A stretch of 41,141 nt of DNA from a virus. This document shows positions 16,207 to 23,557 of this stretch, piece by piece. The notes beneath the pieces are model-generated. The model had not been told where the DNA came from. It made no database searches and was given only the letters and a program-made list of their open reading frames with translations. The stretch lies in the IMG/VR virus record IMGVR_UViG_3300017963_000430, positions 1-41,141 of that record; one strand, written 5' to 3'. Numbering within the stretch: the first letter of the stretch is position 1; each line of letters starts with the position of its first letter. The translations under genes were made by a program, and so were the position numbers.

Positions 16207-18318
16207 TTACTCGATGTACCACACGCGTTTCTTTTTCGGCCGGCGTTTCTGGCCATCCACCACAGCGTTCTCGGCAATCACCAGCTTGCCGCCGAGGATC
16301 GACTCTGCTGTGCAGCATCCGCTAACACAATCCAGCCAATGGTTGTCACGACCAGGAATGAGTGACCAGGTCGTCATTTCACCGTACGGGCCGCTTACTT
16401 TCGTCCCCACCTCCGCGGTGAGATGTTCGGCAATTAGACGGTGTCTCGACGGCGGCGCCTCGTACAACGTCAAGCTGCCCGGATCTCCCGCCGGCGTGGC
16501 AAGTCGGCGGTGTAGAAAGCTCTTTCGACGGCCGGCATCTTGCAGCACGTGACGGATTCCTCGGCCTCTGGCTGGTGGCGGTATATGCCACTCGTCGCCA
16601 ATTCTGCCTTTCGTAGTCTTGCGGTCCCACCTGCTGATCGGTTTCTTGGCAGGACCGAAGGGCACGCCATGGCTGGGCATCACGCGTAGGCCATGCTTCC
16701 GCTTCGCAGTGCGACACACCTCATACACGGTGTCCGTCTGCTCGCCCCACTGAGCGTCGATCATGCCCAGTTCGTAATGGACTTCCGCTCCGTCAGTACG
16801 CTGCCACTCTCGAGCAGCCAGATCGCCTAGGCACGCGTGCAGGGCTTGAGTGATCTTGCCTTCGACACTGCCGGCCGTGATCTCTTTAGCTTTGAATATG
16901 GTCTGCCTGGCGTGCCCCATGTCGAAGTAGTTGGCCTTTTGCTCCGGCCATGTTCCGTAATCCACGATGTAGCCCGTGAAGCTCGGCTCCCACGCACACA
17001 CCACCCAATACAGGACTTGCTTGTGAACGTCGATAAAGAACGTCAGCCGTTCGACGGCCGGCGGCATCTCCCGTCGCGCGTATCCGGATACCTTGGCTGA
17101 GATTTCGGCCGCGGTGAGCATTTCGACGGTATCGGCCTGGTCCTCTTCCGGCTCGTTCTGCATTTCCGAAAAGAAGCTGGTGCGGTCGCGGTAATAGAGC
17201 CGCATTGCGTGCTCAAGCGCGGACAGTTCACCTTTTGCGAAGCGGTACTTCCACGCCACCTTAGCCCCGCGATCCATCGCCTTTCGGTTTCGTCGGTAGA
17301 ACGTGGTCGCTTTGGAGCCGTCGCCGCCGGCCGACAAGTCGTCACGGTAGATTTCAGCGTATTTGTCCCACAGATCCATGCGGCTCGGCCACTTGTAAAG
17401 CAGCTTTTTCCGGATGCCGTGCCACGCAGGGTGGCGTTCACGGTCGAGCATCTGATCGGCCATATCCCCTGGCCGAATCACAGTGCACGCCAACAGCGCA
17501 GCAATGGCTTCGTCCGGACCTGGCAAATGCAGGATGCCGGCCGCAATCGCACTCTCGCGTTCTTCCGATTGCAGCACGCTTTTGGACGTGCGATCCGTCT
17601 GTGGGTCGTCAATCAACGCCACTGTTGGCCGTGCAACCGTCCCGTCGGCACGTGCGAAGTTGAGACCTCTTACGGCCTCGAGCACGCCGGCGGATTCGCA
17701 GATTGCCCCGCTGCACGCGCTGCCGGCGATCGTTGGCAGCACCAGGCGTTGCTTTGACCAGGGCGATTCCGAGCCGCCAGGCCAACAGGGGTCGCCATCG
17801 AGATGCAGACCCCTGCACCGGTTGACGATACCGGCCATGCGCCGGATCGGGTGGCACACCTCCGGATAGTCCGCAGCGAGCAAATCGTTGGTGAGCAGTT
17901 CCGTCTTGAGGCTCCCAGTGCGTTTCGGCGCATGCGAGCCAGTCGCCGTGAGAAGCACTGCGTATTGATGCGCGCCGGTCATCACGCCCCAAAGCACGCC
18001 GATCTCCAACCGGGTAGTCTTGCCGTCCCCTCGAGGAGCGGCGATCGCCTGCAGGCCGCCCCCGAGAATCACTCGCTCGATCGCGGAGAGCTGCTCGATG
18101 TGATCGGTCGACCAGGGCAGCGGGAAACGTCCTTTGAAATAGACGTCGCACCATTTACGCAGTGATTTCTCTGCGTTCGTGCGTCGCCGGCGATTGGCGC
18201 ATTTCGGCAGCGGTCCGACGTTTTGGCTGCGGCGAGTTTGCTCCGCCTGGCGTTGCGTCTCGCGATCTTTGCGCCGCCGGTAGGCGTCACCGTCACCAGA
18301 GTCCCCTTTGCGCGGCAT
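16207..18318 (-). CDS. Terminase large subunit, lambda gpA-like
   Basis: This 703-residue enzyme packages DNA. Walker A is APRGDGKTT near residue 100 and Walker B is VALIDDPQT. The C-terminal half carries the nuclease region with TFFIDVHKQ, GMIDAQWG and ends with GRDNHWLDCVSGCC, as in gpA-type terminases. ATG 18318 has GAGG seven bases upstream; a longer in-frame extension to 18435 looks non-coding and overlaps the holin-like gene. No separate small subunit is recognisable nearby. The enzyme acts with the portal at 14049-15563. Confidence 0.9.
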   Translation of the reverse strand: MPRKGDSGDGDAYRRRKDRETQRQAEQTRRSQNVGPLPKCANRRRRTNAEKSLRKWCDVYFKGRFPLPWSTDHIEQLSAIERVILGGGLQAIAAPRGDGKTTRLEIGVLWGVMTGAHQYAVLLTATGSHAPKRTGSLKTELLTNDLLAADYPEVCHPIRRMAGIVNRCRGLHLDGDPCWPGGSESPWSKQRLVLPTIAGSACSGAICESAGVLEAVRGLNFARADGTVARPTVALIDDPQTDRTSKSVLQSEERESAIAAGILHLPGPDEAIAALLACTVIRPGDMADQMLDRERHPAWHGIRKKLLYKWPSRMDLWDKYAEIYRDDLSAGGDGSKATTFYRRNRKAMDRGAKVAWKYRFAKGELSALEHAMRLYYRDRTSFFSEMQNEPEEDQADTVEMLTAAEISAKVSGYARREMPPAVERLTFFIDVHKQVLYWVVCAWEPSFTGYIVDYGTWPEQKANYFDMGHARQTIFKAKEITAGSVEGKITQALHACLGDLAAREWQRTDGAEVHYELGMIDAQWGEQTDTVYEVCRTAKRKHGLRVMPSHGVPFGPAKKPISRWDRKTTKGRIGDEWHIPPPARGRGIRHVLQDAGRRKSFLHRRLATPAGDPGSLTLYEAPPSRHRLIAEHLTAEVGTKVSGPYGEMTTWSLIPGRDNHWLDCVSGCCTAESILGGKLVIAENAVVDGQKRRPKKKRVWYIE

Positions 18319-18337
18319 GCACAAACCTCGCTTGGGG

Positions 18338-18637
18338 TTACATGGACCGACGCATTTCGGTCGGTTCATCATCTGGGGTGCACGGTTTGAAGTCCGAATA
18401 CGGATCCGGGACGTTGACGAACGCACGGCCGGCACGAATCCCTGTCGGTGGCATCGACCGATGCGACTTCGTCAGCACCCGGGCTCCCGTGTAACCCAAC
18501 GCCGCCAAAACGGTGGCGACGATGCCTAACACCTTCGCGACCGTCGTGCTGATGACAAGGTCGCTCGAGAGCACGGCCGCCACAATGATGGCCAACAGCG
18601 ACAGCCAAAACTCGGTGGTTTTGTACCCTGGCTTCAT
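18338..18637 (-). CDS. Holin-like membrane protein
   Basis: This 99-residue protein starts KPGYKTTEFWLSLLAIIVAA, a start common in phage holin-like proteins, and has two membrane helices (about residues 9-26 and 32-50). The C-terminal half is hydrophilic. It lies directly before the terminase and overlaps the previous gene by four bases (ATGA). Holins permeabilise the inner membrane at lysis. No endolysin with a recognisable catalytic domain lies beside it. Confidence 0.65.
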   Translation of the reverse strand: MKPGYKTTEFWLSLLAIIVAAVLSSDLVISTTVAKVLGIVATVLAALGYTGARVLTKSHRSMPPTGIRAGRAFVNVPDPYSDFKPCTPDDEPTEMRRSM

Positions 18638-19116
18638 TCGTCTTCTTCCTCCACATACTCAGCCACGACGTCAGTGGACACCCCAAATCCTGGCGTGTAT
18701 TCGATGATGGTATCTGTATCTGGTGTGCTAGGTGCTGGCGTGCCGAGCACATACGCGCCCAGCCCCGTGCCACCAGCCGCAAGCAACGCGGTCGCGAGGT
18801 ACGGTGCTATCTTCGACGCAAGTGATGGCCCTGACGTCGCGACATCAGCAGGTGCTGACGACTGCCAGTGATTGTGGATCTCGTTGCCAATAGCCACGCC
18901 CATGTCGTCATTCCCCGGCAGTCCCTCTGTGTCTTCCATCTCGCCGGTCATGGTGTTTCGTGCGACGACTTCCACGATCCTGTTCTGACGTTGAATCTTG
19001 TCCAACATCAGAGCTTCGTGCCCCAGCCTGATGTTCGCCCAGTTCTTTGTGAACTTATCCCACTCTGCTGCTTGTACCGTCGGGCCCGGAATCGTCGAGG
19101 AAGGCGCGTCGCTCAT
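18634..19116 (-). CDS. Membrane-anchored phage protein, unknown
   Basis: This 160-residue protein begins at ATG 19116 with AAAGGA upstream. The N-terminal half is soluble with an EALMLDKIQRQNRIVEVVARN helix. A Gly-rich membrane helix (APYLATALLAAGGTGLGAYVLG) follows near residue 105, then an acidic tail ending EEEDE. It is coupled to the holin-like gene. It may belong to the lysis cassette, for example as a holin partner, but no family is recognised. Confidence 0.6.
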   Translation of the reverse strand: MSDAPSSTIPGPTVQAAEWDKFTKNWANIRLGHEALMLDKIQRQNRIVEVVARNTMTGEMEDTEGLPGNDDMGVAIGNEIHNHWQSSAPADVATSGPSLASKIAPYLATALLAAGGTGLGAYVLGTPAPSTPDTDTIIEYTPGFGVSTDVVAEYVEEEDE

Positions 19117-19219
19117 GATCGAGATTCCTTTCCAGCCAGTCTTGGAGCTCACCGGCGTACCACGCTTTGTCAATCTCGGCCGACTGCTCAACAAGTTTTC
19201 TAAGCGGGTCGTCGGACAT
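19055..19219 (-). CDS. Short acidic helical protein, unknown
   Basis: The 54-residue frame starts at ATG 19219 (MSDDPLRKLVEQ) and overlaps both neighbours. It has an amphipathic helix with WYAGELQDWLERNLDHERR. The ribosome site is weak, so translation would depend on the upstream coiled-coil gene, which stops inside it. Function is unknown. Confidence 0.5.
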   Translation of the reverse strand: MSDDPLRKLVEQSAEIDKAWYAGELQDWLERNLDHERRAFLDDSGPDGTSSRVG

Positions 19220-19445
19220 TGGGCTGCTCGAATACTTGGACGCGTGCCCGCAAATCGGCGACTTGTTGCTGATATTGTGCAGCGATTTGTCGACCTGCAT
19301 CAGCGTTGCGTTGCGCCTCTGCGCGGTAGTGCTCTTTGGCCGCGAGCGCCTCCGCGAGTTGCGACCGTAGGTCGTCTAACTCGCGTCGGCGATATTCCTC
19401 GAGCTGTTCTCGCAACCGGGCGTTTTCCGCTGCGAGGTCGCTCAC
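19200..19445 (-). CDS. Small coiled-coil protein
   Basis: The 81-residue product is almost entirely one long coiled coil (AENARLREQLEEY through AQYQQQVADLRARV). It starts at GTG 19445, which overlaps the TAG of the previous gene by one base. Short coiled-coil proteins in lysis regions can be spanin-like or scaffold-like, but there is no signal peptide or membrane helix here. Confidence 0.6.
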   Translation of the reverse strand: MSDLAAENARLREQLEEYRRRELDDLRSQLAEALAAKEHYRAEAQRNADAGRQIAAQYQQQVADLRARVQVFEQPNVRRPA

Positions 19446-19738
19446 TACGTGGTAGCCCCGCCCGGAATGCCAGCTTGGCCGCTGGCGCTCGTCACCTCAC
19501 GCACCCCGAGGGACTCCACGAGCGACACCATCTTGCGGTCTTGCTCGTACGACAGGTCAAGGATCTTGCCGAACTGGACAAAGTGCTCGTGAGCTTGAGC
19601 ACCCGCACCAGCCAATCGGCCAAGGTTTTGTTCGTGCAATTCACCGGGAACTGGCATCGTCATGTCTCCGTTATCGGTTTCAGCATCAAACTCGACGACG
19701 TTGTCGAGTACATTGTCTATTGGATCAGGGGTTGGCAT
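19445..19738 (-). CDS. Small phage protein, unknown
   Basis: This 97-residue protein has an acidic N-terminus and a helical centre (LGRLAGAGAQAHEHFVQFGKILDLSYEQ region). The ATG at 19738 lies inside the end of the collagen-like gene, so it is translated in tight series with it. No domain is recognised. Confidence 0.6.
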   Translation of the reverse strand: MPTPDPIDNVLDNVVEFDAETDNGDMTMPVPGELHEQNLGRLAGAGAQAHEHFVQFGKILDLSYEQDRKMVSLVESLGVREVTSASGQAGIPGGATT

Positions 19739-20234
19739 TCTTCAGCACAGCCTCCAGTCGCAGTGGCATCGTCTGCCCGAGCCGCACGCCCCCTGGAATT
19801 TCGTCGATTGTCTGCCCACGTTTGTCAATCCACTGGGGATAGATCGGAGGCAATCGTCGAGCAAAAGCCAACACCTCCGCATCAGTTAGGTCGTCGATGT
19901 TGAACTGATCAACTTGGATTCGTTCAAACACGATCGACGCGATGGCTCGCAGCTGCGCCTCAGTGACGTTCGCACTCTCACCAGGTGGCCCCTGCTCGCC
20001 CGGTGGCCCGGGCGCGCCTGCCGGGCCACGCTCTCCAGCAGGTCCAGGCGTCTTCTCGAGCCGCGCGAGATCGGCCCTGATTTCTTTGTCGAGATCCTCA
20101 ATTCGCTTGCGTAGCTCAGCGAATCTCTCATCGCACGGTCGAACCGGCAAATCCGGCTTCTGTATTGGTGAAGCTCCTCGCGTAATCGGGGGCACAACCT
20201 GCCGTCTGCCTGGATCTGGATTAGGTGGCGGCAC
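19725..20234 (-). CDS. Collagen-like triple-helix protein with coiled coil
   Basis: This 169-residue protein has a coiled coil (CDERFAELRKRIEDLDKEI), then eight uninterrupted G-X-Y triplets near residues 62-85 (GPAGERGPAGAPGPPGEQ and on), then a compact C-terminal domain. The pattern predicts a trimer. Collagen-like segments are frequent in phage fibres. The GTG start at 20234 lies 24 bases past the stop of the protease gene and in the same reading frame. A short repeated motif GRQVVPP spans the start. It may be a virion fibre or a partner of the protease. Confidence 0.7.
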   Translation of the reverse strand: MPPPNPDPGRRQVVPPITRGASPIQKPDLPVRPCDERFAELRKRIEDLDKEIRADLARLEKTPGPAGERGPAGAPGPPGEQGPPGESANVTEAQLRAIASIVFERIQVDQFNIDDLTDAEVLAFARRLPPIYPQWIDKRGQTIDEIPGGVRLGQTMPLRLEAVLKNANP

Positions 20235-20258
20235 GACCTGCCGGCCTGGCGTGGCTAG

Positions 20259-20996
20259 TCACGAACCACCAGGTAGATACCGCTGCGCCCGCATCGCGTC
20301 GGCACCCTGCACGACCACATGCGGAGCGATGGCGCGGAGTAGGTTGCGGATCGGCGTACACGGAGGAACTCCTGCATGCGTGCGTCGACCATAGCCGTCG
20401 CCGGCGTAATGCGACATCACACCGACAACGTGCCCTTGATAGATCACAGGACCACCCGAATCGCCTGATTCGCAGATCGGATCCAGGAGCATGTTGTGAG
20501 GTCGATGTGATGCGTAGCCACGGACGGGAGACGACCAGTGAATGAGCCTGATTTCGGAAACGGGTCCCGATTGCCCACCATAGCCGAACACGTCCACGCG
20601 CTCACTCGCCTCCGGAGCGGTTTCGGCAACTGGGATCGGCTGCACATTTGCCGGCGCCTGGATGCGAAACACGGACGTGTCGTATGCCTCACCGGTTCCA
20701 ATCACCGGCCCGCTGGCCGAGTACCCATTGCGAAACGTCGCCGTCGCTGTCCGGTATGGTAGCGTGACGTGGCGCGCCGTGAGGACGTAGCCATTCCCGG
20801 CGTCGTCTATGGCAATCAGTGTGCCCGTCCCTCCCTGGTCACCAGCCGTGACGCGGACGATCGCCGGCGTTAGCGGCATCCAGTCCTCTCCGTGCGCGTG
20901 TGGGCACCCCACGAGAAGCACACCGATCGCCAACAGAAAAAGCAGAATCGCGAGCGCGTCAAACATGAATCCCGCGACTGGATCGCGTTTTGCCAT
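20259..20996 (-). CDS. Trypsin-like serine protease lipoprotein
   Basis: This 245-residue protein has the trypsin/HtrA-type triad: His76 in LTARHV, Asp106 in AYDTSVF and Ser180 in ESGDSGGPV. A hydrophobic stretch at residues 12-30 ends in LVGC, a good lipobox with Cys31, so the mature enzyme should be a membrane-anchored lipoprotein outside the cytoplasm. ATG 20996 has AAAGGA upstream. It precedes the collagen-like gene and the holin-like gene, so it could act in cell-envelope breakdown or virion-protein processing. No PDZ domain is present. Confidence 0.85.
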   Translation of the reverse strand: MAKRDPVAGFMFDALAILLFLLAIGVLLVGCPHAHGEDWMPLTPAIVRVTAGDQGGTGTLIAIDDAGNGYVLTARHVTLPYRTATATFRNGYSASGPVIGTGEAYDTSVFRIQAPANVQPIPVAETAPEASERVDVFGYGGQSGPVSEIRLIHWSSPVRGYASHRPHNMLLDPICESGDSGGPVIYQGHVVGVMSHYAGDGYGRRTHAGVPPCTPIRNLLRAIAPHVVVQGADAMRAQRYLPGGS

Positions 20997-21147
20997 GGCT
21001 TGGTGGTTCCTTTCTTTGGAGTGCGAGCAATTCGTTCTGCGACAGCTCAATCCCGTAACGGCGCAACACGAGCGGCAATATCACACTCACGTGCTCGGCA
21101 CGGCCGACGCGTCGATCGAGCTGTCGTATTTTGCGTGCAGCGTCCAT
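20959..21147 (-). CDS. Possible small helical protein, unknown
   Basis: This 62-residue frame fills the gap between Gam and the protease. Its product has a plausible helical core (RKIRQLDRRVGRAEHVS and YGIELSQNELLALQRK). The ribosome site before ATG 21147 is poor and the frame overlaps the protease start by 38 bases. It may be real but is the weakest gene of this block. Confidence 0.45.
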   Translation of the reverse strand: MDAARKIRQLDRRVGRAEHVSVILPLVLRRYGIELSQNELLALQRKEPPSHGKTRSSRGIHV

Positions 21148-21186
21148 GCTGCGAGGACATTTTCAGCGGTTGAACGGTTCAGCTGG

Positions 21187-21810
21187 TCACTTCTGCCCCT
21201 CCCGAACAAACTCCGCCGGCTCAACAGTCACGTACTCTTCGCCACAATTGAACTGGTGGCCGATGGCTTCGAGATCGGCATCGGTGACCTGCTTCAGCTT
21301 GCGGGCTTTCGTGGCGGCTGTCGTGTTGATCGATACGGCGACCGAAATCGCCCCGAAGTAGTCGATCTTATCGACCAGTTTTTGCAGGCCGACGATCAAC
21401 TCCTCGCCAGCATCGACACGAACGCCACACGGCAGCGGGAGTTCGCCGGCAAGCGTTTTGGCGTCTTTTGCCTCGACCCCATCCTGCCGTGTCACGCTGT
21501 CCTTGCCGTCGCGCCAGCGGAACTTGCCGTTGCGCAGCTCGACGGACTTCTTGCGGCCGGTCAACAACGTGTCGCGGTGTTTATCCGCCCACTTCAGGAG
21601 ATTTTCCTCGAGCTGCTTTTGGCGCTCGGCGTGAGGCCTGATGTTCTCGGCAAACCGCTCGTTGATTGTTGCGATTTCAGCCTCGGCCTCAGCTTTGAGA
21701 GTGGCTTGAGCGTAGACGAGCCAGCTCAGCTCACGCAACGCTTGCTCGGCTGTGTCGATCGAGTCGACCTCCTGCTCGACGGGTGGAGGAGATGCGAGCA
21801 AACCAGCCAT
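21187..21810 (-). CDS. gam: Mu Gam-like host-nuclease inhibitor
   Basis: This 207-residue protein has the Gam layout. A long helical hairpin (ATLKAEAEAEIATINERF, then ENIRPHAERQKQLEENLLKWADKHRD) is followed by KSVELRNGKFRWR and a C-terminal alpha/beta domain. Mu Gam binds double-strand DNA ends and protects them from exonucleases. AAGGA seven bases before ATG 21810 sets the start; the frame extends 62 codons upstream but those overlap a promoter and hairpin. It is the first gene after that promoter. No recombinase partner is visible. Confidence 0.8.
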   Translation of the reverse strand: MAGLLASPPPVEQEVDSIDTAEQALRELSWLVYAQATLKAEAEAEIATINERFAENIRPHAERQKQLEENLLKWADKHRDTLLTGRKKSVELRNGKFRWRDGKDSVTRQDGVEAKDAKTLAGELPLPCGVRVDAGEELIVGLQKLVDKIDYFGAISVAVSINTTAATKARKLKQVTDADLEAIGHQFNCGEEYVTVEPAEFVREGQK

Positions 21811-21928
21811 CGTGGCATCCTTGCCATGAAAGGATGCCGGCCGGCGCATCCCTGCGCCTGAGCTGCGGGTCCCTGCAGCAGCCGGCAAAACGTGAGAACG
21901 TTGGGCCGAAAGGCAGTGATCCGCATCG

Positions 21929-21963
21929 AAAAGAGGGCAGCTCCAATCGACACGGAGCTGCCC
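21929..21963 (-). terminator. Hairpin and U-tract just after the gam promoter
   Basis: GGGCAGCTCC and GGAGCTGCCC form a perfect 10-bp stem with a 9-base loop. On the minus strand the stem is followed by TCTTTT. It could end the early transcript, and could also stop transcripts from the promoter at 21975 after about 40 bases unless an antiterminator acts. Confidence 0.65.
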
Positions 21964-21974
21964 TTCTTGAGTGC

Positions 21975-22003
21975 ACAATACAGAGGGTGTGGACAATCGT
22001 CAA
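21975..22003 (-). promoter_or_regulatory. Sigma-70-type promoter upstream of gam
   Basis: On the minus strand TTGACG (21998-22003) and TATTGT (21975-21980) are separated by exactly 17 bases. Transcription would start near 21968 and run toward gam and the late genes. The hairpin listed next begins a few bases downstream. Confidence 0.55.
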
Positions 22004-22040
22004 CAGAAATCGGGTTAACCGCTAGCAGTGGGCATGCCGG

Positions 22041-22259
22041 TTACCCCGTCCGATCGTAACTCGTTGGCCCGCTTCGGATTCGCTTGGACAACTCGGCCAC
22101 GTCGCGCCAATTGAAAGACAAGTCGGGATTGGCGGCCCAACGCCCCAACGTTCGGAGAGCTTCCTTTCGGTACCGCTCGGTGTACAGGACGACGTATTGC
22201 TCGTCATTGCGAGCGAGCGCGACCACGAGAATCTCGTCGGAAGTGGATCGAGTATCCAT
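22041..22259 (-). CDS. Small phage protein, unknown
   Basis: This 72-residue protein reads DEILVVALARNDEQYVVLY, then ALRTLGRWAANPDLSFNW and a basic end. The strand-turn-strand start followed by a helix looks like a real small fold. The ribosome site before ATG 22259 is weak. It is the last gene of the early block before the gam promoter. Confidence 0.6.
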   Translation of the reverse strand: MDTRSTSDEILVVALARNDEQYVVLYTERYRKEALRTLGRWAANPDLSFNWRDVAELSKRIRSGPTSYDRTG

Positions 22260-22307
22260 GGCGGGATACTACACGCCGGAGAGGAGAAGGATCCAGGTCG
22301 GTCCCCA

Positions 22308-22514
22308 CTAACCGCCCTGAATGACCTGGACGTGAGTGATCGCCTCCTGAACCGCGGCCTGGTGGGCCTCGCCCCTGGGATCGGTCCGGAACAATTTGCA
22401 GATGCGGTCCCGCAGCGGGCGCGGGACTCGGCTCCAATGGTAGCCGCACATGACGTGCTGCCGGCGACGAAGATTCTGACAGCCCTCGACGGGGCAGGGG
22501 AGTTTGGGCGCCAC
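22308..22514 (-). CDS. Small zinc-binding phage protein
   Basis: This 68-residue protein begins PCPVEGCQNLRRRQHVMCGYHW, a C-x4-C...C-x2-H pattern that should bind zinc, followed by VPRPLRDRICKLFR and a helix. Short proteins with this layout occur in many phages, without assigned function. The start is GTG 22514 with an excellent GGAGG six bases upstream. Confidence 0.7.
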   Translation of the reverse strand: MAPKLPCPVEGCQNLRRRQHVMCGYHWSRVPRPLRDRICKLFRTDPRGEAHQAAVQEAITHVQVIQGG

Positions 22515-22589
22515 AACGTACCTCCTTGTTCAGCACGGGGCAACCGACCCAGACGAGAGGCCGGTTGCCACTTCTCGGTTGTTGACTTG

Positions 22590-22799
22590 TTAACGGTACG
22601 GCCACCACGGGTCTGACAACCGCGATAGGTCGGCCTCAGAAAAATCGATGCCCTTGTGGCACGTGGATGGCTCGAGATCAAACCGCACCAGATCAACGCC
22701 GTTCAATATCTCGACGACGAAGCCACTGGGATGAATCTGCAACTCGCAGCTGCACTCATGCCACTCGTCCGGGTGTTCTTGACAGTTCTTGCAGGTCAT
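22590..22799 (-). CDS. Small Cys/His-rich phage protein
   Basis: The 69-residue product starts MTCKNCQEHPDEWHECSCEL, a possible zinc knuckle with C-x2-C and H/C ligands. The remainder contains beta strands (GFVVEILNGVDLVRF) and ends DPWWPYR. GAGGA lies 11 bases before ATG 22799. Function is unknown. Confidence 0.6.
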   Translation of the reverse strand: MTCKNCQEHPDEWHECSCELQIHPSGFVVEILNGVDLVRFDLEPSTCHKGIDFSEADLSRLSDPWWPYR

Positions 22800-22814
22800 C
22801 GGTCTATCTGTCCT

Positions 22815-23069
22815 CTACTCGGCTCTTTTCAGCCGACGGAGCTTTCCAAGCGTTCCTAACGGGTCGTCCCATTCCTTGCCCGTTAGCAGGTAGGCCGATT
22901 GCTCGAGGGCTCGCTTGGCCAACTCGGCATACGGCAGGAAGACGGCCTTCCGCTTGCTCTTGCGGGCCATCCGGATCTCTACGCCCGCTTTCGTAAGAGT
23001 GACGACAAAGTCGCCCTTGCCGTCGAAGTGGATTTTCCGTGAGACCGGCTTGTTCAATTCAGTGGCCAT
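22815..23069 (-). CDS. Small basic phage protein, unknown
   Basis: This 84-residue protein starts at ATG 23069 with GGGAG eight bases upstream; longer upstream codons belong to another small frame. It has two strands (IHFDGKGDFVVTLTKAGVEIRM), a basic stretch (RKSKRKAVFLPYAEL) and helices. The shape suggests nucleic-acid contact, but no family is recognised. Confidence 0.65.
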   Translation of the reverse strand: MATELNKPVSRKIHFDGKGDFVVTLTKAGVEIRMARKSKRKAVFLPYAELAKRALEQSAYLLTGKEWDDPLGTLGKLRRLKRAE

Positions 23070-23103
23070 GGTTCTGCTCCCTTTCGGAGTGCGACACCGA
23101 TGA

Positions 23104-23223
23104 TCATCTCGCCCAAGTAATTCGGCGATCCAACCCAACGAACGCGATCGTCTCGCCGCACACTTCAATCCATCCAGCCCAGCCAACATCGTCCGGGCGC
23201 TCGTATTTCACAAATCGCCACAT
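23104..23223 (-). CDS. Possible 39-residue Trp-rich peptide
   Basis: An ATG at 23223 with GGAG nine bases upstream opens a 39-residue frame with four Trp (MWRFVKYERPDDVGWAGW...). It ends at TGA 23104-23106. Codon use and the ribosome site look like the neighbouring genes. It is short, so confidence is limited. Confidence 0.5.
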   Translation of the reverse strand: MWRFVKYERPDDVGWAGWIEVCGETIAFVGLDRRITWAR

Positions 23224-23313
23224 CTCGGTTTCTCCGTCCGATGCTACGGATGCCGCTGGTTCCGCATTCTGTTTTCCTGCTCGAAGAATCGCCGCATCAC
23301 GGCTCCGAGACTC

Positions 23314-23412
23314 TCAAAGCAATTCTGGCACGGGCGGCGGTGGGTGCTTGTCCATCACCACTACAGACACGGACCGGGCATCTCGTGCCCCGCAATGATC
23401 GCAAATCTTCAT
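23314..23412 (-). CDS. Possible 32-residue peptide with Cys pair
   Basis: The frame from ATG 23412 to 23314 encodes 32 residues beginning MKICDHCGARDARS. It looks like half of a zinc finger with a Pro-rich tail. AAAGGA lies upstream at somewhat long spacing. Listed because the region would otherwise be empty and the C-x2-C start is suggestive. Confidence 0.4.
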   Translation of the reverse strand: MKICDHCGARDARSVSVVVMDKHPPPPVPELL

Positions 23413-23449
23413 TTATTCAGACCTGTTCCTTTCGGACTGTGCGTCCGGT

Positions 23450-23551
23450 CTAGCCATCCTCCGCCGTTGGCGGCTCGTTGCGTGCGATTGCTGCGTTGGC
23501 CCAAAACACCGCCTCTTCAATCTTGGTCAACGCCAGGTGTCGGTTAGGCAA
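23450..23551 (-). CDS. Short Acb2/DUF7681-like helix peptide
   Basis: The frame after the ASCH-like gene encodes a 33-residue peptide from TTG 23551 with NRHLALTKIEEAVFWANAAI. This closely resembles the C-terminal helix (ALTKLEEA-WAN-AIAR) of small phage proteins of the DUF7681/Acb2 type. Acb2 is a cyclic-nucleotide sponge that blocks CBASS. The N-terminal part of that family is missing, so this is a truncated form, a remnant, or the C-terminus of a readthrough product. It is in the same frame as the ASCH-like gene, separated by TGA and two codons. Confidence 0.5.
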   Translation of the reverse strand: MPNRHLALTKIEEAVFWANAAIARNEPPTAEDG

Positions 23552-23557
23552 ACCGGG

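Larger units (their letters stand above)
21811..22040. other. Intergenic leader upstream of gam
   Basis: This 230-base gap between the 72-residue protein and gam holds no convincing gene on either strand. It contains the promoter and terminator-like hairpin listed separately. Most of the gap would be transcribed leader for gam. Confidence 0.7.

Noticed and set aside
18319-18435. Longer N-terminus for the terminase
   Set aside because: The extra 39 residues overlap the holin-like gene and look random. ATG 18318 has a proper ribosome site.
22022-22696. 224-codon minus-strand frame
   Set aside because: Overlaps three short genes with good ribosome sites, and its product is Arg/Ser/Pro-rich without domain character.
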